This document shows positions 11,898 through 28,300 of a stretch of 64,000 bases of DNA, one piece after another (positions within the stretch are counted from its first letter, which is position 1; each line of letters opens with the position of its first letter). The stretch spans positions 1,851,501 to 1,915,500 of the forward strand of contig CP126204.1 in assembly GCA_030272155.1 (NCBI GenBank). Direction: 5' to 3'. This DNA comes from Tetradesmus obliquus. Taxonomy: Eukaryota; Chlorophyta; Chlorophyceae; Sphaeropleales; Scenedesmaceae. A program made the position numbers and the translations under genes. The notes beneath the pieces are model-generated. The model saw only the letters and a list, made by a program, of their open reading frames with translations. It was not told the origin of the DNA and made no database searches.

Positions 11898-14803
11898 CTC
11901 TGCTGCTGTGCAGTTGCCCAGGCTGGCTATGTGCTGCCCGCCACTGCTGGCGCTGCTGCCCAGGAGTGCACAGGCTCCACCTACGCACCCGCCTTCAACC
12001 GCCTGCGGACCTGCCTGCCCTGCCAGTCCGGCCTGGCTGCACCTCTTGACTACAGCGGCGCCCATGACGACAAGCTGGCTGTGTGCCAGGTGCCCCCTGG
12101 CAAGTTCTGGGAGCTCAACGTGGTCCGCGACTGCCCCAAGGGCCTGTACCGCGAGGAGTTTGTTCGCACCGACAACAAGACCTCCATTGCCTGCAAGTCT
12201 TGCCCTGAGGGCTGGACCACCAAGAACATTGGCACACCACTCAAGAGCCTGTGCAACGGTGAGTGGCCTGTCTGATCCTCTGCTGCACTGCTGTTGCTGC
12301 TGGCCGCAAACACTGTGCTTGCCTGCTGACTTCAGCAACCCACCTGCATCTCAGACTCTGTGACTGTTTGTACATGTTGTTTACAGTGCTGCGTGCTTTG
12401 ACAAATGCCTTGTCTTGCCTGTCTTTGTGCTTGGTGCAGCTGCGCTGATGCCTCTGCTGCTGCTGCTGCCTGCCTTCCATCTCTTCATGTGTGCAGTGCT
12501 GCTGCCTGGCTACCAGGTGACTGGTGCTACCAATGCCACCACTGTCAACAACCTGCCCGTGGACACCAACTCCACCACCTTTGACCCGCCCGCAACTGAG
12601 TTCTGCCCAGTCGGCTTCTACGCTGACGGCACTGCCGGCTTTGCCTGCGTGCGCTGCCCGTACCAAGCCACCACCCTGAAGAACGGCTCTACCTCTGCTG
12701 ATGACTGCGTGGTGCCACCCGGCTACTTTGCCAAGGACACTGCCACTGGTGGTGTGCTTGAGCAGTGTCCCACCACCCCTGCCAACTCCGAGGTTGACGG
12801 CTACTACAGGCCTGGCTGGAAGTCATACAAGGAGGTGCTGTCTACCAGCGATGGTACTGACAAGTGCATCCCATGCGGTGCTGGCATCATGAGCACACCC
12901 ATGGATGCTGATGAGATGCCCGGTGTTGCTGCCGACGCCAAGGCCCCCGCCTCATCTGCCAGCTGCTACATCAAGGCCGGCTGGGGCATCACCTTCGACC
13001 CAAGCGACTTCACCAAGTTCAAGGCCATCAAGCCCTGCCCCGCCAACACCTACGGTGTGGCCAACACCACCTACGGCCTGATCAACGCGCCATGCAAGGC
13101 CTGCACCAAGAACCTGTACTCCCTGGAGGCCTCCACCAACTTTACTGCCTGCCTCAACCCAGGAGGCTTCGGCTATACCTCTGAGGGTGCCAACCAGGTG
13201 AGCAGCAACACTTAATCCGACTTCCTCCTGCTGCTTCGCGGTGTTCTTAGCTGCACGACATGCTTACGCAGTGAGCTTGGCTTGTTCCTCTGCACCTAGG
13301 GCCCTGCCGTGCCTCCAAGCAGTAGCATGCGCATAGCCCAGTGTCTTGTGCATTCATTTCACAAGCCTGCTGCCGCTGCTGCTGCCACCTTGCTTCTATT
13401 CTCCTGCAGTGCCCTGACGGCTTCTGGGCTGCCAAGGACTCCATGGCCCCCTGCGAGCAGTGCCCTGAGGGCCGCACCACTCTGTATGTGCCCGGCAACG
13501 GCACCTTCCAGGACGCCATCGAGGACTGCATTGTGGCGCCCGGCAGCGGTGTCTTCAACGGCAGCGACACCAACCCCTGGAGCCCCACTGACCCCACCAA
13601 CCCCAACACACCCGCCAAGCAGTGCCCCATTGGCTTCTACACCAACAACGACACTCTGGCCACCAGCAACACGTGCCAGGCGTGCCCCAACCACGGCAGC
13701 ACCACCGCACCAGGAAGCACCAGCTGCACTGGTGAGTTGCACCGCTCACTGCACGGCTTGCCAGCTCCTGTGTGACATGCAACCTCTTTTGCAGAGCTGC
13801 ATGCATACTGCATTGTGGGTACGGTTGCCACAGTGCTGTTCTTAACTGCACAGCACGCAGTATTATTGCTCACATTGGCACTGTGCAAGGCAAGCATAAC
13901 CTTCCGGTTCACTGGTGCTGCTGCTGACTTGCACCTGCTCTGCCTGCCCGCTCTTCCCTTCCTGCAGTGTGCGCTGCTGGCTATGGTAAGGCCTCACCTG
14001 GGGCCGCCTGCACAGCCTGCGCTTACGGCAGCTACAACCAGGGCACCAGTGAGTCCTGCAATGCCTGCCCCCAGACCACCTTCAACGACTTTGTGGGTGA
14101 TGGCTACACTTCATACGGCATCACCTTCAAGACTGGCCTCGTAGGCCCAGAGTCCTGCGTGCCCCGCCGTGCCCAGCTGCCCAAGCCTGTCGGCGACCGC
14201 TTCGGCCTGCCTGACGCAATGTTCACCGTGAACGTCACCGTCAGCGGCACCGACAACGCCGCCGTGAAGACCTGCGTGGAGGCCTGCCCTGCCGACCAGT
14301 GCTGCATTGCTGAGATCGAGAAGAGCGACAGCGGCATCAGCTGCAAGCATGCCCGCCTGGCTCCTCTCAGCTCTGACACAGCTGACAGCAAGGCCCGCAT
14401 GTTCTACAAGCTGCCACCCAGCGAGATTGCCGCTGCCTCCAAGACAGACAGCAAGGATGTCAAGGCCAAGACCATGGCATCTGGCATCTATGCCATCTGC
14501 GACATTGAGGCACACAAGGCTGATGCTGCTGCTGGCAAGCTGGGCACATCCCCAGACCCCACCAAGGTTGAGGCTGGCAGGGACTCCATCGAGTTCAACA
14601 GCACCAACTGCAAGGATGCAGCAACCTGCAAGGCTGCCTGCGCTGCTGATGCCGCATGCTGGGGCTTCATCTATGTGCCAGGCAGCGGCTTTGCGCTGCG
14701 CGGCGGTGAGAGCTGGCTGGGCGGCCGCTCCTTCTTTGTCACCCCTGACGGCAACGGTGCTGCAGGTGTGGCTGGGCCTGACATGAATGCACTGGCATGG
14801 TAA
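11031..14803 (+). CDS. Secreted Cys-rich protein with GCC2/GCC3 (ephrin-receptor-like) repeats
   Basis: Six exons: 11031-11286, 11441-11644, 11914-12258, 12497-13197, 13410-13731 and 13968-14803, giving 887 residues. The start is clear: a classic signal peptide (MAPRFALLVLLVALAASNAFA) followed by GRMLLQ, a segment common in algal extracellular proteins. The rest is a series of Cys modules of the form CPxGFYxxxx...CxxCP (for example CPVGFYADGT, CPIGFYTNND, CPDGFWAAKD), matching the GCC2/GCC3 ephrin-receptor-like fold, with many N-x-S/T sites. The last exon adds a C-terminal part with further Cys pairs (CVEACPADQCC, CKAACAADAACWGF), resembling PAN/apple-type spacing. No transmembrane anchor is visible, so cell-wall or extracellular location is inferred. 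Most introns lie in phase 1, letting modules be exchanged as units. None of the exon edges is duplicated. Confidence 0.8.
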
Positions 14804-16676
14804 ATACCATTCGCAGGTATTTACAACACACTGTGCTTGTCTCATAGCAGAGTGCTGTGGCCATGTATATAATGTCGGGTCTGTATTGTCCATAATCCTG
14901 CGAGCACTGCAATGCGCCGCGCAGCTGGTGTGGATTGAACGTTTGGTGTGGACTTGGTGTGGATTGAGCGCTGATATGCACATTCCTCAGGACTTCTTGG
15001 CAACTTCGTTACATGCCTCTCTTCCTTTCGTGGCTTGGCATTGGTAGGCAGCATGGCTCTGCAATGAGCCCTTGTATTTGGCTGCGGTTTGTTGTATGGG
15101 GTTGGGAGTGTGGTTGGTATCCAGGCCAGCAACATATGATTTTGGCAGTGCAAAACATGGCCCCAGGTCGAGAGTCCAGTCTGGTTCGGGCCAGTTGTTG
15201 ACATGTGGCCTATACTTTAGCCGCATGCAGATGCTTTCACCCTGTCAGGCTGTTTACCATAAGCGTAAACCACAGCAACATACTCTTGTTGCTGTGGTTC
15301 GTGCATGATAAGCGTGATCACTGTCACGGTGTCGCAGCCGCTGCGGCAGCAGCAGGGCAGATCACTGCATTTGTTGCAGATGATGTCAAGCCGCTCTGAC
15401 GTGGCGTAGCCTGCTTGTGCATGCTGCTATGTTTGATGTGAACAACTTATGAGCTTTATGTATATGTGGTTGTACCCTGACAACTTTGCAGGACAGCACC
15501 TCTGCAATGCCATTTGAACTGCACTGCTCCTGGCAGTTTGCCAGGTGTGTGCTTGTGCTTTGATAAAAACTGACACATGCATGCACACAATGTGCGACCA
15601 ACGCAGCAGGCACACTGAACAACTTCACAGTGCTGCTGCACCAGTGAATTTGCTGCCAGCTGCGGCATTCACTGCACTGTTTATTGCACACGGCAGAGCG
15701 CTACACAGTTTATGTCGACACATGTAAGATTACGATATACTATAATACTAACAAGCATAAGCGGTAACAAAGCCTTGATTGCATCAATGATTGCAGCACA
15801 AGAGTATGAGCTCAGATGCTTTCCAAACAGGCCTAAGCCTGTCTGACAGCATCGCAATTGTTACGCTATCTCTACCCGAACTTCTCTTGGAGAAAAACAT
15901 CAACTAACTCACACAACACAACCAATGCAGCAGAGCTTGCCTACACATCAACGCTAGGGATCTGCAACTGTGACCTGGTCAGGCATGCCATGCGCAGGGC
16001 CTGCAGCAGCTTGAAGCAGATGTTGGTACCTTCTGCATCTCAATCACTGTGCGTTGCAATGGATGGTGCCATTCCGCACAGGTGTCATCATATGAGCGCA
16101 CTTGCAATGGCTCCTGATGCAGCGTCGCTGCTTAGGCAGATGTACTGCTGGCTGCAGGCTGCACCTTTGATGGCATGTACATCTTCTGTGAGATGCCCTG
16201 CAGCCCACACCTGCTACCGTCTGGCACCGCTGCTGTGACCATTAATCGGTTCTTTAAGCAAAAAAGTCATAGCTGACAGTGTGCTGTCCTCGATATTGTG
16301 GACAGGGGCCGTGGTTGTGATGCTGGCATTGGACTTGCTGCAGCACCATCATCTACAGGAAGAGCGAGCTCCCAGCAAACATCAAAGGCAAAACATATCT
16401 TACTGTATATTTTGTTCTTTATCAGATGCTGAATTGCTGGGGCTAGACGTTATGTCACACGGCCAAAACACCCTGCACTCGGCAAGGCCGAGCTTGAAAG
16501 CTGTTGTACAACCTTGTGTCTCACCCGTGGTGGTGGAGCAGAATTTTGCCCCTTCGCAAGAGTTTGACACGTATGCGAGCTGGGGACTTGTACAGTAACG
16601 ACGGGCAGCTGAAGTCAGTGGCCCATAGCATAGAACAGGCTGCTAGAATCAGTAGAATAGACGTTAGTAGTTGCGC
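14804..16676. other. Intergenic region without recognised genes
   Basis: Lies between the Cys-rich gene and the GSK3 gene. I see short frames only, no conserved domain, no tRNA cloverleaf and no long repeat. Confidence 0.5.
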
Positions 16677-19930
<3,254 letters not shown>

Positions 19931-22360
19931 GCAGCTGCGGCCAGTGCAAGTTGCAGCGGCAGGCGTTGCGACAGCACACTCATCTGCTGCAGCGGCAAGC
20001 AGCATGTTGTGGCAGTCCATGACTGCAACAGCAGCTGGTGCAGCAAGGCGTGGCTTTAGCTAGCAGCACCTGGCGCAGCAAGGCAGCAGTCAATGCAGCC
20101 CGCGGCTATGCTGCCGATGGTGAAAGTTGCACGCAGGACGTCTGTTGGATCATCTGGCAGGTGCAGCTTTGGGGCAAGGCAAGGAAGTTGCAGCACTAAC
20201 TGCGGCCTTTGCCGCAGTCCCTCTGCTGGTGCAATGCATGCTGGCAGTGAGGGAACATAAGGCATGACCTGGGTGCAGCAGGGTTGGGATGTAGTGCAGG
20301 CAAGGCGTACCTATGGTGAGATGGGTAGTCCTGGTGGGCGGGGGATTGTTCCTGTGCCCTTTTTGTGTGTGCTGCCTGTGCAAGTGCACGGCTGACAGTG
20401 TTCTCTGACCGCGTAAGACAGCCGTCTGGTAAGCTTACCTGCGGTTTCGCTGTAGATCAAGCAGCGCATAGCGGGGCGCACACTCTTCAGCCACCTGGCT
20501 TGTGCATGGCACATGCACACAATGAGGCTTGTGAGTGAGAGCTGCAGCACAGCTGAAAGGTCCACGAGCACTCGGTTCAGCAGCATGGGCACACATTTCT
20601 GGTACCTGTGTAAATTTTCGCATGTAAGGATGCTTGTGGACCTGTACTTTATTTCTATTTACACCTGGTATGTGTGTGTGTCCCTCCCTTTTGCACGTGA
20701 GGGTGACCATGTGAGCACGGTAGCTGTTGGCTTGTGCTGCTTATGTTCTCGCCACATGTGTGTGTGCTATTTAGATTGTGCGGAGCGAGCACGTGTAAAA
20801 GCAACGAGAACTTGCATGCCATACATCTAGCTGGTGGTTGACCAGTACTTGTGTCTTGGCAGCTAATCTGAGACCCAGGCAGAGGTGACACGACTCTATG
20901 CCCGTTGCCAGTGCATTGCGCCCATACTTGTGAGCAGAGGGCGCCTTGCACATATAGCCAGTGGTTGCCATGACTGAGCATCTGCTTGTGGGTGTGACTT
21001 CGGCATGCTATGCGGTACCTTTCTTGACCCGGTTTGTTTGAATGTTCAGCGGTAGTGCTCAGCAGCAGCGCTTTTTGTTGTTGCCTGTTTGCTGGCCAGG
21101 CTGTTGCATCGTGGGCGTATGTTGCTGCAGCAGTCTGGGGATATTTTGTGCCCGAGCCTTTCAGCTTCTCCTCTGCTGCAGCTTCATGGGGTGGTGCGTG
21201 CATCTGATAACATCAGCGCTGTGCATCAGTCAGCGCATTGGTGCCTGCTGTGCTTCACTGAGCAGCTTGGTCTTGTCTTCTGTTTTGACGGCTGCCACAT
21301 TGCTCCAGCTTCAGTATGCATGCTGCCTTTTTAACTGAAAGAGGATGTGATTGGTGGAGTCGCAACACGCAGGGCACCATCATCATCATGTTACCCATCA
21401 CGCAGGGCACCATGCTGTCATCATCATCATGTTACCCATCAAGCCATAGCATCAACGCCATCGGCCCCGCGCCCCAATGGAGCGGCAACAGAACCATGCT
21501 GTGTGGTGGCCACACCCCACTCAGTGCCACTCAGTGAGCGCAGTAGCATCTCACTTGGCTAGTTTTTCAGCTCAGTTGAGAGCCTTGTGACAGAAAGATG
21601 CCTATGGTTCCTGCTGAGACCGATACGAAATGTATCCTGCAACTCTTGAAAAACCCTGCTGAAGCAGCACGCCATGCATGGGAAGGCAGAAGCGCAATTG
21701 GCAGGCAGAGGTATGCAGCGCCCAAATCATCGGTGTAGGAGTGTGGGACCAAAATCTTCAGCACTATGGTTCCGTTGATCGGATTACTGTGGTGATGATT
21801 AAGTGGTAACAGCAGCAGTGGCACTGTGGCGACCCAGCACTGCGTTTTGATTGATGGGCCACTGCAGTTGCGTTGAACGCCTATACACAAGTTGCACAAC
21901 CCTAGACCCCTCCACAATAAACATGATATGGCAAAGGAAAACGGTATGGCAAAGTGCGCTGTTGCACAGCCAATGCTCATGCTGCAATGTCACTGCGTCG
22001 GTTGTTTGACTAAGCTATCTCAGCGTCAATGTACTAGCCTTCAAAGGGCTGTTTTCGTGTTTAAGTAATAAACAGTTGAAAACTCTGCAGGTTTTCTGGC
22101 CGTTTTCAGCTACGCTCATACAACCTATGACAGTAGCAATGATTCAACAAAACATGACACATGCCGTCCTTCTCATGCTGCGTCCAGAAACTTTGTTGTA
22201 CTGAGCATTGTTCTAGCTGGTGTCTGTCGTTGCTCGCTTCTTTGAACCCGTGTCGGGATATACCTGCCGGCCTTGCACGACTTGACAGGTGCTGCGTGAA
22301 CCACGCTCGTTTCTGAGAAGCATTATTTTACTGGGCTCGCTCTTGTTAACGAGCTGAGCA
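19931..22360. other. Intergenic region; holds a copy of a dispersed repeat
   Basis: No gene recognised. Positions about 21380-21462 contain two tandem versions of catcatcatcatgttaccc-atca. The second extends into agccatagcatcaacgccatcgg, which recurs near 52887-52932. Confidence 0.5.
21415..21461 (+). repeat. Dispersed short repeat, copy 1
   Basis: About 45 bp starting tgtcatcatcatcatgttac and ending catagcatcaacgccatcgg. It is nearly identical to 52886-52932 (one or two differences). It is preceded by a shorter partial tandem copy at about 21381-21405. Confidence 0.75.
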
Positions 22361-25300
22361 ATGGCGCCAGAGCCAGCCAAGCCAAAGCGGCGTTGGCCCT
22401 GGCAAAATGAACAGATAGTGGTGCCTCTCTTTGATGATGTGAACTGTCCCTATGGTGTCAAGCCTTCTGAGCTGTTTAAGCTCAATGAGGTGGGGCTCAA
22501 GTCTGCAGCAGGCAGCGTACGCTGCTATGCCTGCTTATGTAAGCGTCCCGTACAGCAGCAGCTCAGCGGTTGCTGTTGTGGGCTTGCAGGACAAGGACAT
22601 GTCCAAGCTCAAGGAGCTTGGGGGTGTCACTGGCCTGTGCAAAACCATCAAAACAGACCAGCAGCATGGTCTTGACCCAGCAAGCAGTGGGGATGCTTCC
22701 ATCGACGAGCACAGGAGGGTGTTTGGCTCCAACACCTTCCCACCTGTGCCTCAGAAGAACTTCTTTGCGCTGTGCTGGGAGAACATAAAGGACCCTATCA
22801 TTCTGCTGCTGATTGCAGCAGCTCTGGTGAGCAGCTTAGGAAGGCACAGCCGTCGCAGGGACGGGTCAAGAGCAGTTTGCATGGATGTGTGCGGGCTGGA
22901 AGCAGCTGCTAGCAGCTACGCCTCTTGCATTCTTGTATATATGTATATGAAAGCGTTTGCAAGGCTTCAGATAGACACTGGCAGACGGCAGCTGTTGGTG
23001 GGGCAACGCACAGCAGTGGCTGCAATGTATCTGATTGGCGTTGTGCTGCTGCACTGTTGCAGGTGTCGACAGTGCTTGGTGCGGCGCTAGAGGAGCAGCG
23101 GAAGGAGGGCGAGTGGATTGAGGGTATTGCAATTTGGGTGGCGGTGGCAATTGTCATCATGGTTGGTGAGTGCCATAGGCAGTTAGCAGATGCCAGCTGC
23201 AGCCACTTGATGCAGCAGGCCTGCTTGACAGGCCAACACAACTGCCAGTTAAAGTAGTGTGGCGTGACATGTGCAGTCAAATTGCAGCTTGCAAGGTGTC
23301 GAACACAGTGTCATGTGGTGTTCTCTGTAGTTGTGAGGTTCAGTTTTAGCCAGCATTTGTGTATGCAGTTTTGAAACTTGCAACATGGTCTTCACCGGCA
23401 GGCTGGTTTTAACAGGCTCTGGCTTGGCACATCATACTGTGCAGTTACTGCTGTGTGAAAGAACGAGTCCGTGAACAACAGTCTGCTCAGAGAATTTGGG
23501 TTGATTGCTGGTTTGTTCCCTGACGCAGGTGCTGGAAACGACTACCAGAAGGATTTGCAGTTCCGGAAACTCAACGCGCAGAAAGACATCATAGAGGTCA
23601 CTGTCACGCGAGGAGGACAAACGCTGGTGGGTGTGCCTGCAAGGCCAGCCTCAGCAGCAGGCATGAGCAGCAGCGGCTTACGCAGCCAGAGGTGTTGCGG
23701 CTGCAGCAGAGCTTGCGTTCGCGATTATCGTCCATTGGGGTGCTGCAATGCAGTCACAGTGTGGGTACTGTAAGTATCCACTGGCAGCTCAAAGATAGTC
23801 AAGCAGCTGGTTGCCATGCGCCCTGGGTTGGATTTCCTGCAGCCGCTCCAGGCCAGGACCACGAGAGGTGCTGGGTAGCTGGTCATGCTGAGTGCCTGCA
23901 CTGGCTTGGTGCAGCGTAATTCTGAGGCTGGCTGTCACTGCTCTTGGTTCACTGCTTTGCATTGTTCTGCCGTCTTTTTGTGTTTGTTCTGGTGTGTCTG
24001 CGCAGATGGTGAAGAACACCGACCTCGTGGTTGGTGATGTGTACCTGGTGAACATGGGAGACAAGGTGGTGGCGGATGGCGTGATGATTGACGGCTTCCA
24101 CCTGGTCATTGATGAGGCCTCACTGACAGGTGATGAGCAGCAGGTCATATGACACAGTAGGCAGCGCTTGCAGCGGATGTTCAACTGGCAGGAGTTGCCG
24201 TGGGAAGGGCAGCAGGTGCTGACTGAAGCTGCTGCACACTAGGGTTAAAGCTTTATCGATTGGCTGGATGTGTCTGGATGTGTTATGTTGAAACTGCACA
24301 CGGCCATGTAGCAGCAGGCGTTTTAAGGGAGGGCTGTGGCCGCATCGCTGCTGTGCAGCTGTGGCGTTGTGCCAACAGCGCTGCTCTTGCCCTGCAACAG
24401 CACTGCGGCGACTCAGCTGGTTCGACACTGCTGTTGCTTGCGCTGTTGGCTTACCGTGCCTCCTCCCTTCAGGTGAGAGCGACCCCATCAAGAAGAATCC
24501 TGAGGAGGACCCATGGGTGCGCAGCGGCACACAAGTCAGCGAGGGCAGCGGGCGCCTGCTGGTGGTCGCTACTGGAACACAGGTGCGGACAAGCTGGTTC
24601 AGTGCTCATGCGTTGCAGGCCGCGCAGCAGGCTTTGCAGGAACACATCAGATGTCGGCTGTGTCAGCAGCTTGCCAACCAGGGAGAATTCTGGCTTGATC
24701 TGCTGCAGTCTGGCATGATACACCGCGTGTGTCTCACACAGCAGCAGTTGAATATTCAGCATTGGGCGTGAGCTGCGCTTGGTTGTTGGGGTGAGCGGGG
24801 TCGCGGCAAATGTAGGTGCAGCTGTGCGTGATGCTACAGGGTTGTGGCTTTGCACTGCGGCTGTCCAGTTGCCAGAGTTCTGCTGTGTTCAAGCCAGCTG
24901 GGTTCAAGCCAGGCGGCTGTAAGCTGAAAGGTCACCTGACACCGCTGGCTAATGCTTGCTTGCTGCACTGCAGAGCGAGTGGGGCAAGACGATGGCGCTG
25001 GTTGGCGGCGCTGGCGGCGAGGACACGCCGCTGCAGGAGAAGCTGGCTGACCTGGCAGCTGCCATTGGCAAGATCGGCCTTGGCGTGGCTGTGGCTTGCT
25101 TCATTGCGCTGCTGATCAAGTGGTGAGTGCGTATGCATTATGAATGTTTACGAATCACAGATTATTCGATTGAGGTGGTGCCCTGCCAGCTGCTTGCTGC
25201 TGTGCATACTGACGCTGTGGTCCATTGTTGCCCTGCTTCTTTCAACAGGTGTGTGGAGAACAAGGGCTTCCCCATCGCCAAGATCAATCAGAATGGGCCT

Positions 25301-28300
25301 GTGCAGTTCTTCCTGTACGCCGTGACCATCGTGGTGGTGGCAGTGCCAGAGGGCCTGCCGCTGGCTGTCACAATCGCGCTGGCGTACTCTATGAAGAAGA
25401 TGATGAAGGTGCGGCGTGAGACTGCGTCAAGTACATCCACAAATTCTGCGCCTTCATGTGCGGCTGCGTTGAGTTTGCTTGGCGTTCAGGCACGGATTCA
25501 GCAAAGCAGGTCAGCCTGCCTGCTGATGGGTCTCTGGTCAACAGCCCTCCCCTCGTGCCTGCAGCTTTTTACATCTCTGCTGCGGTTTATGTGCGCTTGC
25601 AACTTGCAGGACAACAACTTTGTGCGCGTGCTGGCTGCCTGTGAGACCATGGGTGGCGCGACAGCCATCTGCTCCGACAAGACCGGCACGCTCACTGAGA
25701 ACCGGATGACAGTGGTGGAGGGCTGGTTCAGCGGCGTGCAGCTGGACCACGCGCCAACACGCGAGGTGGGAGGCCAGCTGCGAGTGCTGAACTTTGAGGC
25801 TGGTATTGGCTACATACTTATTTGCAACCATGCATACGCGCACATGGCGCCTTTAAACGTACTGTACCGACCGCACAGATGCCAGTATACAGCACACATG
25901 TGTGTCCGACTGACAAGCATGTGTGTATTGTTTGATGACGTGCAACTTGCGCCGGCAGTTCAGCACTCATGTTCCTTGGCTGCTGGTGTTGCCTGGTCAC
26001 CTTGCAGGAGCTGCGTCCTGAGCTGATCCAGGAGCTGGCACACAACAACGCGCTGAACAGCAAGGCCTTCCTCATCGAGCACGCTGACCTGCCGATCGAG
26101 TTTGTCGGCAACAGGACGGAGTGCGCGCTGTTGATGCTGACCAAGAAGTGGGGCATTGACTACAAGCAGGTGCGTGCGCTGCACATACGATGCTGGTGTG
26201 GGTTTGTCAATGGTTGGTTGTAGGGATCAGTGACTTGGGCTGCACGGCATCAGAGTTGGTACGCTGTGCTTATGCCAGGTGTCCCCGGTGGGACAGGTGG
26301 AGCACGTACCGCAGTGCTGTAACCGGGTGTAGTCACGTGCGGTGTGCGCGAGAGTTGTATTGAGTGCAGCTGCACCGCACTTGCACTGTGAATAGGCACA
26401 CCTGCAACGTATGATCCTTGCATACTTGCGCCTGCTGCAGGTGCGCGAGGACTACGCGTCCCGCATGGTGGAGGTGTATGCCTTCACCAGCGCCAAGAAG
26501 ATGGCCAGCGTGCTGGTCAAGCACGACGACGCAACGCTGCGTCTGTACAACAAGGGCGCCGCAGAGTGGGTGCTGAAGCGCTGCGTGGCGCTGCACAACG
26601 AGTACGGCGAGGTGGTGCCCATGACTGAGGGCATCAGGGAGCAGCTGCTGCAGGTGGGTGGGGGGAGGGGTGTTATGGTGTGCAGTGAGGGTGGCAGTGG
26701 CGGCCGGCACAGAAGCTTTCAGAGCCCACATGCCTGTGCACGCGCATGTGATGCGTTTTGCAGCAGTTGGCAGTCTGTCCATGCTGTGCTGTCCTGCGTC
26801 TGCTGTGCAGACTGTGGTGGCGATGGCCTCGCGCGGCCTGCGCTGCATCTGCCTGTCGTACCGCGACTACGCTGCTGTGGATGGCAGCAGGCCCGCAGAC
26901 TTCTTTGAGGACGCTGACAGGGTGGACAGGGACCTGATTGCCACGGCAATTGTGGGCATCAAGGACCCAGTGAGGTGGGTAGCGCAAGGCTTGAGCATGC
27001 AGCGCGGGGAGCTGGCAGTAGTGCATTTTCAAGGTGGTTCATGGCACCAGCTGGCTGGTTGCTTGGCTTGTGCAGGATTGGCAGTCGTGCCTAGTACGTG
27101 CCATGCAGCTTTGGCAACAGATGCTGCTTGTGCTTGCGCGCTGGCTGCATCCGTTCACAGTCTACATATGGCCAGGTATGAACATGTGCCTCGGGTGGAC
27201 CTTGCTGATCCCTGCGCCGCCATTGCTGTGCACCAATCTTCTGCCTGCAGGCAGGAGGTGCCGCACGCGGTGCGCGTGTGCCAAAACGCGGGCATCATGG
27301 TGCGCATGGTGACGGGCGACAACATCCACACCGCGCGCCACATCGCGCGCGATTGCGGCATCCTCACTGAGGCGGGCGTGGCGCTGGAGGGGCCTAACTT
27401 CAGGAACATGCCCGCGCACGACCTCATCCCACTGCTGCCCAAGCTGCAGGTGGGTGTGTGGGTTTTGGTGTGCGCTGGCTGTGTTGCCATGAGTTCTTTC
27501 AGCTGTGGCTGGTGACAGATTGACGTGGATGCTGGCGTGTCTAGATGTGAGCTAAGGGTGCGCACAGCACCCCATCAATGTGCCAATTTTCAAGAGGCAC
27601 CTCAGTCACATCCCTGGGGTCAGGTGTGGTGCCGTATCTGCTAGCTCACTGCTGTGCATCTTCTTCTTTCTCAACTTTTTCTGCTGCTGCTGCTGCTGCT
27701 GCTGTGCTATCTGCAGGTGCTGGCGCGCTCCAGCCCCGAGGACAAGCTGACGCTGGTGTCGCTGCTCAAGAAGGAGGGCGAGGTGGTGGCAGTCACGGGC
27801 GACGGCACCAACGACGCGCCAGCGCTCAAGGAGTCAGACGTGGGCCTGGCCATGGGCATCGCAGGTGAGGCTCGAGTACAACATCCTTCTCCCGCGGCGC
27901 TTTTGCTCGGTGCAGCTGCGCTGTGCATGTGCTGCCACCGTGGTGCTGGACTCAGACAGGCAGAGTGTGTGCTTGCAGGTTGTGCAGATAGAAAGGATGT
28001 ACCTTTCGTTGCATAAAGGTTACTGTGCCTGTTTGCCTGCAGGCACTGAGGTGGCCAAGGAGGCGGCTGACATCGTCATCATGGACGACAACTTCTCATC
28101 CATTGTCAAGTGAGTGCTGGCGTGGGCTACTGCTGTGCTGGCTATGGGTGCTGTACGGCAGTGGCTGTGCTGCACAGTTGCAGGGCACTTTTGCCTGTCT
28201 CTGGCGAGTGCATATGCTCAAGTGCTTGTTGTAGTGACTCATACAACTGCTGATTGCGGTACCATGACACCCCACCACTGCTGCTCATCCTCTTTGTGTT

